Shown here: positions 1 through 7,899 of the stretch, in pieces
Layout: the number at the start of each line of letters is the position of its first letter
Numbering within the stretch: the first letter of the stretch is position 1
Source of the DNA: Aureispira sp963837355
GTDB taxonomy: Bacteria; Bacteroidota; Bacteroidia; Chitinophagales; Saprospiraceae
Direction of reading: 5' to 3'
Assembly: GCA_963837355.1 (NCBI GenBank)
Contig: CAWIMY010000007.1
Location: forward strand, 868,001-932,000
Length of the DNA stretch: 64,000 bases
Notes under the pieces: model-generated
The model's database searches: none
What the model was told of the DNA's origin: nothing
What the model saw: only the letters and a program-made list of their open reading frames with translations
Position numbers and translations under genes: made by a program

Positions 1-59
1 CTTGCGCTTAGAGGCTTAGTGTATTGAAAAATAGGTTTTGCTTTTTCTGAAACCTCCCT

Positions 60-209
60 ACTGATTTTTGTACCCTGCGCGCTGCGTGGCCTGTAACAAG
101 GCCGCTAAGTCTGCCTCGCTGACCGTGGTATTCTTGAACTCCAACCGCGTTGGAAAGGCGCTCGGCGTGGCTGTTTCATTGATTTGCCCTGCTTCGTCTA
201 GGTAATTAG
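60..209 (-). pseudogene. Orphan toxin C-terminal cassette 4, truncated
   Basis: On the minus strand this reads as the same segment found in the full-length calpain-like toxin (residues about 669-714), starting LTNYLDEAGQ and running through LEFKNTTVSEADLAALLQ to the GYK motif. An extra A then breaks the frame and a stop follows. After GYKIS the sequence no longer resembles the other cassettes, so the catalytic His part is missing. There is no ATG start. It lies directly behind the degraded immunity gene at 210-870. The window edge prevents seeing whether another partner gene follows. It is a remnant of the cassette array and almost certainly not translated on its own. Confidence 0.75.
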
Positions 210-870
210 TTAGTCGCTTAGAGGGTCTTCGGGGTCTATAATACGAATGTTATTCACTAAGCGTTTGAAGTCGCAGCAGACGGCTTTGCGGCTGCGAAGG
301 ATGGATTTGGAGGTTCGCCAGTCATTATTATTCACTGAGATATAGTATAGTATTTCACCAATTAAGAATATTCTAGTAGCGGAACTGTTATACCAATCAC
401 GTGTTGTTTCCTTGCTCGATCGGTTCTATAGATATCTATATAGGGATACCTTCCTTGATAGTAGTGTACCGAAGTTATTTTGTGAGATACACGACCAATA
501 ATCGTAGAAGCTCGCCACCTATAGTCACTTTTTAGAGTAATATTAAGTATACTATCTTTCTCTCTAAAAGATTTGTTTGCAAGTTTTCTATAAAGTTTAT
601 AACCTGTGCCATGAAGGGCAGGCGCTAAAAAAATTATATTCTTTGTTTTTGTTATTTTTGTCCTTGTTCTGAAAAATGTATCCTTCTTATTTTCATTCTC
701 TCCTCCCCAATAGCTGTGAGTCATAGATAGTATAAGTTGAATCAAAATCGATGGAATTGTAGTTTTCGATTTGATCTATAGTATATGCACCTATCGTTTA
801 GATTAATAGTAATATGCTCTTGAGCTAATAGGGAGTACGGTAGAAGTAGGATCCAGAGGTTTATTCTCAT
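210..870 (-). pseudogene. Degraded exported immunity-like protein D
   Basis: The ATG at 870 overlaps the restored stop of cassette 3 as ATGA. The first residues form a signal peptide ending LLAQ, as in the sister proteins. The frame breaks after about 43 codons. Homology continues in other frames: an open stretch at 745-362 carries the family motif YPYIDIY, and the end (CCDFKRL, IIDPED) is in a third frame with a stop at 210-212. The protein is homologous to the intact partner at 4345-5001 but cannot be made as one chain. The length (661 nt) is not a multiple of three. In intact form it would be a secreted protein protecting against the cassette 3 toxin tail; this role is inferred from gene layout only. 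Confidence 0.7.
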
Positions 871-1643
871 TCGTTTATTTTATTTATTCTCAGTGCTTCA
901 AAGAAAGTCTATTAGTTGAGTGTATTTTATTTTTTGTTCTCCTTTTATTGAGAAATCTTCTCCTAAAAAGCCAAATCCTTTTCCTATATCATTTTGTGCT
1001 AATTCATCTCTGTTGTTAATCAATACTCCCAAAATATTCTTAGCTGTTTTTGAACGCAAGCCCGTTAACTGCCCATTCTCTTCTATAAGTTTATCCTTAT
1101 TATTGATTCGCCTCCAGTTCTTTTTTAATTCTTCTAGAATAGGTTTGGCAGCAGTATCCATGTTGGCATTTTGTCTCCCTAATAAATCTATAGAAGTATC
1201 TACGTTATTTCTAGTAAGCACTGAAAAGCTAGTATATTCAGAATTTTTTAACTCTTCTTCCAGCGCTATCAGATGGTTATAAAACTCCTTGACTATCGTA
1301 GCTAAATCAGGATTATAAATTTTTTCATCAACTCCGTCGACATCTCCATGAGGATCTAATAACTTAATTTCCTGCGCATCCACACCCCCCACCACATAAG
1401 AATGCTTAAACTTCATAAACACCCCTGCACTAACCTCTATCAAATGATCATCCGTCAACCCCTCCACCTCCGACATCGTCTCGGGCGAATCCACACTAAT
1501 TTTATACCCTGCGCGCTGCGTGGCCTGTAACAAGGCCGCTAAGTCCGCCTCACTAACCGTGGTATTCTTGAACTCCAACCGCGTTGGAAAGGCTCTCGGC
1601 GTGGCAGTCTCACTGATTTGCCCTGCTTCATCTAGGTAATTAG
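867..1643 (-). pseudogene. Orphan calpain-like toxin C-terminal cassette 3
   Basis: This segment carries the His half of the calpain-like active site (KHSYVV, then LLDPHG) followed by a variable tail of about 120 residues. It is nearly identical at DNA level to the full-length toxin gene over about 260 bp, then diverges. It lacks an ATG and the catalytic Cys part. The main open frame stops at 898, but one base shift restores the family ending FFEALRINKINE with a stop overlapping the next ATG at 870. So the cassette has one frameshift near its end. Conserved tail motifs are GLRSK.AKNIL and DIGKGF. It is best read as a silent donor cassette. Confidence 0.75.
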
Positions 1644-2290
1644 TTAGTCGCCTAGGGCATCTTCGGGGTCTATTATGCGAATATTATTCACTAGACGTTT
1701 GAAGTCACAGCAGACGGCTTTGCGGCTGCGAAGGATGGATTTAGAGTATTTGGAGGTCATCGTTAGAAATGTATACATAATAAAAAATTTCACCAATTAT
1801 GAATAATCTGGTAGCATTGCTAGTATACCAATATCGGGTTTTACCCTTTTCTCTGTAGGTTTCATATATATCTATGTACGGATACTTATCTTGATAGTAT
1901 TGTACAGGAGTTACGGTATAGGAAATTCTAGCATGTCGCCACTTATATTTTTCTTTCATCATGGTATTCATTATACTGTCTCTTTCTTTCCACGATTTGC
2001 CTATTAAAGCTCTGTGCAGTTTATAACTCATACTGTGAATTGTTGGAATTACTGTTACTACATTCTTACTTCTTATTATTTTCTTTATTACGATAATAGA
2101 GAGTGTCTTCTTTGTTCTCTACCTCCCCAATAACTATGATTATAAATAGTTGTAGCTGGAGTCTACTCTTGAAGTATTCATACTCTGTTTTAGCATTAAT
2201 AGTTATACTTCTATCTGTAAGATCGAGGATCACTTCATCTTGTGCAATTAAGAAGTAGGGTAAAAGAGATAAAACTAATACTATTTTCAT
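1644..2290 (-). pseudogene. Degraded exported immunity-like protein C
   Basis: The ATG at 2290 touches the TAA stop of cassette 2 (TAATG). A signal peptide ends FLIAQ. The frame is lost after about 45-70 codons and resumes in another frame at 2031-1741, which contains the motif YPYIDIYETY. The C-terminal part (CSRKAVCCDFKRLVNN, IIDPED) lies in a third frame, ending at 1644. The sequence is homologous to partners A, B and D. At least two indels make it non-functional as read, unless the assembly is wrong here. Confidence 0.7.
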
Positions 2291-2962
2291 TATTTTATCT
2301 TGTTTACTCTAATGGCTTCAAAAAATGTCTTTCAGAGTGTTGTAATTTCATATTTTGTTTTCCTTTGACCTCATAACCTTCTTGTCAACAAGCCAAAACC
2401 TTTTCCTATATTTTCGTTAGCTAATTCTCCTTTTTTTTCCTTAAACAAACCAATGAGGTATTCTTAGCTGTTTTTGTAGCGCAGACCAGTTAACAATCCG
2501 TTTTCTTCCACCAATTTCTCTTTGTTATTCAGCCTATTCCAACTTTCTTCTCAACTCCTCTAGAATAGGTTTTGTAGTCCTTTCGTACTGTTATCTTTTT
2601 GTTTGTCTAATAAAGATATAGAAGTATGCTATTTTGTCTCATAATGATTACTGAGAAAGCTGCTATATTCAGATGCTTTTAACTCTTCTTTCGAGCGTGG
2701 TTAAATAAGTGTAGAAAATCATTCACTATAGTCACTAAATCAGGGCTATAAAGCGTGTCATTTTTTCCATCAGAATCAACATCTCCATGCGGGTCTAACA
2801 ATAGTACCTCTTGTGCATTCGCGCTTCCCACCACATAAGAATGCTTAAACTTCATAAACACCCCCGCACTAACCTCTATCAAATGATCATCCGTCAAACC
2901 CTTCACCTCCGGCATTGTCTCGGGCGAATCCACACTAATTTTATACCCTGCGCGCTGTGTGG
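2290..2962 (-). pseudogene. Orphan toxin C-terminal cassette 2, heavily decayed
   Basis: It begins inside the conserved block at TQRAGYKIS, directly after the restored stop of partner B, so its 5' part is shorter than in cassettes 1 and 3. The His and Asp motifs (KHSYVV, LLDPHG) are intact in an 84-codon stretch at 2933-2679. Beyond that, recognisable family pieces (SEYSSF, WNRLNNKEKLVEENG, NIGKGFGLL) alternate between frames, with several indels and stops. The ending FFEAIRVNKIK is again in frame with a TAA at 2290-2292. This is a clear pseudogene. Confidence 0.75.
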
Positions 2963-3561
2963 TTATTCAATGGAAATGTTGTTAACTAACTGCTCAAATT
3001 CATGGCAGATTGCTTGGCGGCTACTGCATACAGATTTGTTATAGGGCGCTCCTTTATACAAAAAACAATGTGGTATTCTATTCCATTGATTAAAAAGATT
3101 CGTCTCATGCTGCTCAAATATTTATTATAACCGTTATCTCGGTAAATTGTCTCAAAAATATCTACATAACTAAACCCTGCTGAATGCTGTATAGGAGATA
3201 TTTTATAGAATATATTCTTAGCTCTTAACCAACCTGATGGTTCAAATACTTTTTTAATATCGGCGTAGATAATACTATCTCTATTTTTTTGAGAAGTACC
3301 TTGTAGAGAAAGGAGCGATGATTCAATAGAATACATACTGATAAAGTGTTTTTTATTCATAAGTTTTATTCTATTTCGATAATAAATTTCGCTTTCTCCA
3401 GACAATTGATTCTTATTCATCATAAATACAGAATCTATTTCCGATATGTAGCCACTGTCGTTATCTAAAAGATGGAAAAAACCGTTGTCTAAATTTACGT
3501 GGACGCGTAGTTGAGCGTTAGAAAGTGTTGTGAAGTAGAAAAAGAGTATAATCAATATCAT
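2963..3561 (-). pseudogene. Exported immunity-like protein B, C-terminal frameshift
   Basis: The ATG at 3561 overlaps the stop of cassette 1 as ATGA. The protein has a clear signal peptide (ILFFYFTTLSNAQ) and the family motif in the form FSYVDIFET. The open frame ends at 2986 with 191 residues. One base shift around 3010 restores the family C-terminus (CSSRQAICHEFEQLVNN), ending at 2963-2965. Most of the protein is therefore intact and the altered tail may still be tolerated, so it may be functional. It is more divergent from partner A than C and D are. By position it is the cognate partner of cassette 1. Confidence 0.65.
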
Positions 3562-4344
3562 GTCAATTTATTTATTCTGACTGAATCAAAATTCTCTTTG
3601 AGAGTATTGTACTCTAAAGCTTGAATACTTCTCAATATCTGATTTTGCCCCTTTATAAATCCTTTTCCTATATCTTCTTGTTTTAACAAAAGTGTAATTT
3701 TATTTACCTGTTGTACAAAACTCTCTCCTGCTTTTGACTTTAATCCAGAGAAGACATCTTTATCTTCCTTTAGCTCTTTTCTGTTTATCAGTCTATCCCA
3801 TTTACTTTTTATTTTTTCAATGGAAGTACCCACTACATAGTTATCAAGCTTCCTAAAAATTTCTTCTAAATCTACTTTTGTTTTACTGGGAAATGAACTG
3901 TAATTAGATGCTGCCAATTGATCTGTCAAGAGGCCAAGTTTATCGTATAATTTACTTATATTATTTGCTAGGTCATCGTTGTAGAAATCCTTACCATTTC
4001 CACTCTGTTTACCATGAGGATCAGAAAATTTAAGACCTTGACCACTCGTCTCTACCACCACATAAGAATGCTTAAACTTCATAAACACATTTGGGGCGAT
4101 TTCTATAATGTGATTGTGTGTCAAGCCCTCCACCTCTGGCATCGTCTCAGGCGAATCCACACTAATTTTATACCCCGCGCTTTGCGTCGCCTGTAACAAG
4201 GCCGCTAAGTCCGCCTCACTGACCGTTGTATTCTTGAACTCCAACCGCGTTGGAAAGGCGCTCGGCGTGGCAGTCTCACTGATTTGTCCCGCTTCATCCA
4301 AGTAGATGGTTTCGTCTTTGGAGAGGGGAGTACTGGCTAGACGT
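3558..4344 (-). CDS. Orphan calpain-like toxin C-terminal cassette 1
   Basis: The frame is open but lacks an ATG; the only start-like codon near the conserved block is TTG at 4301. It covers the toxin from LSKDETIYLDEAG (residue about 661 of the full-length protein) to the end. It contains the catalytic His (KHSYVV) and the Asp of SDPHG, but not the catalytic Cys. About 120 variable residues follow and end FDSVRINKLT. The tail is the most different from that of the full-length toxin and is paired with a different partner (B). The frame is intact, unlike in cassettes 2-4. It is probably a silent donor that could replace the tail of the full-length gene by recombination. Translation as a separate protein cannot be excluded. 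Confidence 0.7.
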
Positions 4345-5001
4345 TTAGTCGTTTGGGGAATCTTCGGGGTCTATGATTTGAATCGTTTTGATCAAATGTT
4401 TAAAACTACGATGAACAGCTTTACGGCTACAATGGGCAGAGTTCATGTAATTACTGCTATGTGTGTAAACTGAAATCAAATAAAAAATGTCATTTATTAC
4501 GAAAATTCTGGTATACCTACTAGTATATTCTGCCCGCCTTTTTGAATCATAAAAACCTGTTTTATAGAGGTCTATGTAAGGATATTTTTGTTTGTATCTT
4601 TGAACAGGGGTACATTTGCAAGAAATTTGTTTATATAGTTTAGACGATTTACGAGCACATTGTTGGTCTTTAATAGTTACTGTTATAATGCTGTCTTGCT
4701 GTTGGAGTGTTTTATTTTCCAAGGCTTTATTTAATTTATAAGTAGTGCTAGAGAATAAAGGGGTCACTACTATTTTATTTTTTTCTCCTATAAGCGTTTT
4801 TTTTACGTAGTAAAAAGTGTCTAACTTATACTCTTCTCCCCATAAATTATGATTGAAAAGGCTAAAACTAGAATCTACATTGACAGCAGTATATGTATCA
4901 TTATTTGTTATTCGTATTGTTTTTTTTATTGGGTTTATGCTGATTCTTTCCTGTGCAAATAATGTATTTATAGTCAGAAAAAGCAAAAATAGTAGTGTCA
5001 T
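4345..5001 (-). CDS. Putative exported immunity protein A (partner of full-length toxin)
   Basis: A 218-residue protein with a strong N-terminal signal peptide (LFLLFLTINTLFAQ) and no further membrane segment, so it should be periplasmic or secreted. Its start codon overlaps the toxin stop as ATGA (4998-5001), which suggests translational coupling. Family motifs shared with B, C and D are LWGEE..LDTFYY, YPYIDLYKT and the C-terminal CSRKAV...FKHL..TIQIIDPED. I do not recognise a known family. The immunity role is inferred from position: each homologue follows one toxin-tail cassette, and both toxin tails and partners vary. An alternative is a chaperone or an inhibitor of the bacterium's own protease. 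Confidence 0.7.
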   Translation of the reverse strand: MTLLFLLFLTINTLFAQERISINPIKKTIRITNNDTYTAVNVDSSFSLFNHNLWGEEYKLDTFYYVKKTLIGEKNKIVVTPLFSSTTYKLNKALENKTLQQQDSIITVTIKDQQCARKSSKLYKQISCKCTPVQRYKQKYPYIDLYKTGFYDSKRRAEYTSRYTRIFVINDIFYLISVYTHSSNYMNSAHCSRKAVHRSFKHLIKTIQIIDPEDSPND

Positions 5002-7748
5002 TTTCTTATTTTATTTATTCTAATGGCCTCAAAGTAATTCTTGAGAGTAATATATTTAATGTCCTGTTTTCCTTCTATTTCTTTATCTCTCAAAATTTCA
5101 AATCCTTTTCCTATATCTTCTTGACTTAGTAGTTCGCTATATTTTGTTAGTTCTTCTAATATATTTTTAGCAGACTTGGAGCGTAGGCCAGTAACTTGCC
5201 CGTTTTCTTTAACAATCTCTTTTCTGGTTTTTAGACGATTCCAATTAGTCCTTAAATTATTTAAGGCAGTTTTGCCCCCTATTTCTTTTAAATTATCAAA
5301 AGCTATTTCCAAATTATCACTTGTCTTCATTGAAAAACCATCGTAATCTGAGGATTTTAATTCTGATTGAAGTGTTTCTAGCTGGATTTTTAACTCTTTT
5401 ACAAAAGTAAAGACATCAGGATTATAAAGTTTTGTTTCCTCATTCTTAGTCTTTTGATGCGGATCTAAAAGTTGAACTCCTTGCGCATCCGCCCCTCCCA
5501 CCACATAAGAATGCTTAAACTTCATAAACACCCCCGCACTAATCTCTATCAAATGATCATCCGTCAACCCCTTCACCTCCGACATTGTCTCGGGCGAATC
5601 CACACTAATTTTATACCCCGCGCTTTGCGTCGCCTGTAACAAGGCCGCTAAGTCCGCCTCACTAACCGTGGTATTCTTGAACTCCAACCGCGTTGGAAAG
5701 GCGCTCGGCGTGGCTGTTTCGCTGATTTGCCCTGCTTCGTCTAAGTAGATAGTTTCGTCCTTGGAGAGGCGGTTGCCGCCGAGCGCGCGCATCGCTACGC
5801 TGGTTTGTTCCCCTTCTATTTGGGTGTAATCACCGCCATAGTCTTCGGGCTGCAAGGGCAATAGTGTGTCCATATTCCCAGCTTTAGCCATGGCAAGTTG
5901 TTCTTTTAGCGGGGGGATATTGGTTTGTAATTTGGCGTAAGCCTTTTCTATCACCGCAGGCCACAACTCTCGTTGGGTATTGGCTCCCAAGTCGCCCTCG
6001 CCACCGTCGATGAACTCCAACCAAAGGGTTTGTTTGTCGACCTCCACTTCTACGGGCATATCATTGCTGTATAAGGTCACGATATAACGGTCTTCTTTTT
6101 CGACAATCATTTCTTCAATCCAGTGCTTGGTATCGTCCTCGGCAAGCAACATCATGGCCGCCATTAGATAACAATCGCCGACACCCCCTTGTTGAACATC
6201 CTCAGGACTAATACCGTTTTGGAAGAGGGGAACGGTTGGGGAGCGGAAGACGACATTAGCGCCATTTTGATCGCCGAAGCGCGCTTGCTCGGCTGCACTG
6301 ACTTGGTTTTCGCCAGAGCGGTATTCCAATCTTCCATCGCCGCCTGTGGCCGCCAAGGGTATCTTTTTCTGTTGTACAAAGGCAGTAAAGCGCTCCACGC
6401 TCTCATTCATGTCTTTTTGGAAACTGAGGGCCAATTGTGCTTTTTGAGTTCTCCAAGTTTTATAAAATTCATTTTGAGTAGCCGTAGGATTGGCTTTCTC
6501 GTAGGCTTTAATGGCTTCCATATAGGCACTTCTGGCTGCTATGAACGCGGCGGCTGATTCAGTTGGTACTTGTTCTAACTCCTTGATGTTCTTACTCCAA
6601 TCGGCAAAATTAAGCGGTAAGACGCTGATGGCGTTCATATCGGCTTCCAATAGTTCAAAGCGTTGGCTGACAGCTATTTTTTGATTTTCTAAGGCCGCCG
6701 CTATTTCTTTTAGTTCTTCTGGAATGCTTTTTTGCTCCAAGACAACGGCTACTTGCTGCTGTAGGCTTTGTAGGGCTAGTATATTTTGTCCAAAGACCAT
6801 TTTTGTCACTCGATTTTCGGCTACTTGCGTTTGGTAGGCCTCGTCGAATAACGTGTCGGCATTTTCGCCTTCATAGTTGCTTTTTAGCTGCTCGTAAGGG
6901 TAGGTTAGATAATCAAATTTATACGCTATTTTTTGTAGCACGGCGGCTTGTTCCTGATAAAGCTGCGTTTGTTGAACGAGTTCTTCTGCCGATAAAGCTT
7001 CTAATGCTGCTTCTGCTAAGACAGGCTGTTCCTTGGCTTGTAGTAGGGTTTGGAGGGTTGCTGTTTTGACGAAGGCATCTCCTTTACTGGTGCGTTGGAG
7101 CGTCAATTCGGGTAAGTACGCTTGCAAGGTTGATAGGTGTTCTTCTTTGAAAAAGGTATTGACGCGGTATTTTTCTACCCGCTCCTTGCTGGCAGTTACC
7201 GCTTCGGGGTCTTCTACGCCCACCTTATCGCTTGGTCGGTAAGCAATTTGCATTTTAGGTTGTTGTAGGAGGTCTATTTTTAGAAAATCTTTGGCCTCTA
7301 AATCGGGGATTTGCTGAGCAAAATCCAACGGAATGGTAACCGTGTAGCCGCCTTCTGTGTGTTCTTGTAAGAGGGGTTGAAGGGGATAAGACAAGGTTTG
7401 GGTGACGAGGTGGTTGCCCCTTTCTGCCTCGCGTTTGTGATAGGTCAAGGTAAGCGCTTCTTGATCGAGCGCGGTTACGCCTTCTCCTTGCAACAGCAAG
7501 ACCAATTCGCCCTTGGGCAAAGGGATAGAGCAAGCGTTGCTTTCTGCCATTACAGGGCTTAATACATGTACCTGAAGGTCTTTAGGGGGCGTTTTTTCTT
7601 GCGGAGGAGGGAGCGCGGTAGCTTGTTGCGTGGCCGCGAATAATTCGGGCGTAATGCGCTGCTGCTTGGAGCTAGTCCCGATAGAGGTACCGTTAATGGC
7701 CATAGATTCCTGTTCCCCGACGGCAAGGTCGTGTTCATTCCTATTCAT
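4998..7748 (-). CDS. Calpain-like (C2-type) cysteine protease, putative polymorphic toxin
   Basis: A 916-residue protein without signal peptide, transmembrane segment or T9SS sorting domain. Residues 1-60 are low-complexity, 60-200 look beta-rich, and 230-460 are helical and Gln/Ala/Glu-rich. The catalytic domain starts at about 505. GGVGDCYLMAA holds Cys526, with Gln519/520 placed as the oxyanion residue. ELWPAVIEKAYAKL (594-607) matches the conserved calpain helix. KHSYVV gives His746 and LLDPH gives Asp762, where classical calpains have Asn. The last 150 residues are a variable tail ending YFEAIRINKIRK. From residue about 661 onward the sequence is repeated four times downstream as orphan cassettes, with exported partners in between. 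I infer an antibacterial or anti-eukaryotic polymorphic toxin; the delivery route is not visible. Confidence 0.75.
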   Translation of the reverse strand: MNRNEHDLAVGEQESMAINGTSIGTSSKQQRITPELFAATQQATALPPPQEKTPPKDLQVHVLSPVMAESNACSIPLPKGELVLLLQGEGVTALDQEALTLTYHKREAERGNHLVTQTLSYPLQPLLQEHTEGGYTVTIPLDFAQQIPDLEAKDFLKIDLLQQPKMQIAYRPSDKVGVEDPEAVTASKERVEKYRVNTFFKEEHLSTLQAYLPELTLQRTSKGDAFVKTATLQTLLQAKEQPVLAEAALEALSAEELVQQTQLYQEQAAVLQKIAYKFDYLTYPYEQLKSNYEGENADTLFDEAYQTQVAENRVTKMVFGQNILALQSLQQQVAVVLEQKSIPEELKEIAAALENQKIAVSQRFELLEADMNAISVLPLNFADWSKNIKELEQVPTESAAAFIAARSAYMEAIKAYEKANPTATQNEFYKTWRTQKAQLALSFQKDMNESVERFTAFVQQKKIPLAATGGDGRLEYRSGENQVSAAEQARFGDQNGANVVFRSPTVPLFQNGISPEDVQQGGVGDCYLMAAMMLLAEDDTKHWIEEMIVEKEDRYIVTLYSNDMPVEVEVDKQTLWLEFIDGGEGDLGANTQRELWPAVIEKAYAKLQTNIPPLKEQLAMAKAGNMDTLLPLQPEDYGGDYTQIEGEQTSVAMRALGGNRLSKDETIYLDEAGQISETATPSAFPTRLEFKNTTVSEADLAALLQATQSAGYKISVDSPETMSEVKGLTDDHLIEISAGVFMKFKHSYVVGGADAQGVQLLDPHQKTKNEETKLYNPDVFTFVKELKIQLETLQSELKSSDYDGFSMKTSDNLEIAFDNLKEIGGKTALNNLRTNWNRLKTRKEIVKENGQVTGLRSKSAKNILEELTKYSELLSQEDIGKGFEILRDKEIEGKQDIKYITLKNYFEAIRINKIRK

Positions 7749-7790
7749 AATAAGATAGGTTAAGAGTGAAAAAAGTGGGGAACAGTAGTG

Positions 7791-7823
7791 CTAATATAAG
7801 AAAAGAAGTATAGTTGACAAAAA
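7791..7823 (-). promoter_or_regulatory. Bacteroidota-type promoter of the toxin gene
   Basis: On the minus strand TTTTTG (7823-7818) lies 19 bases before TATATTAG (7798-7791). This fits the Bacteroidota -33/-7 pattern TTTG-N19-TAnnTTTG with a weakened -7. It lies about 43 bases upstream of the toxin ATG and downstream of the glnS terminator, so the toxin would be transcribed independently of glnS. Confidence 0.5.
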
Positions 7824-7840
7824 GAAACGCGTAAAAATAA

Positions 7841-7875
7841 AAAAGAAGCACTAAATTAGTAGTAGTGCTTCTTTT
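7841..7875 (-). terminator. Intrinsic terminator of glnS
   Basis: A perfect 13-bp inverted repeat (AAAAGAAGCACTA with TAGTGCTTCTTTT) around a 9-base loop, with A and T runs on the two sides. It lies directly downstream of glnS on the minus strand. Confidence 0.85.
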
Positions 7876-7899
7876 TATCATCAATTGTAGGAATATACC

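Noticed and set aside
920..1282. Plus-strand open frame of 120 codons
   Set aside because: It is antisense to toxin cassette 3, whose homology to the full-length toxin is clear.
1..7750. Insertion sequence or integron as origin of the cassette array
   Set aside because: No transposase, integrase, terminal inverted repeats or attC-like sites were found; homologous recombination between conserved blocks explains the pattern better.
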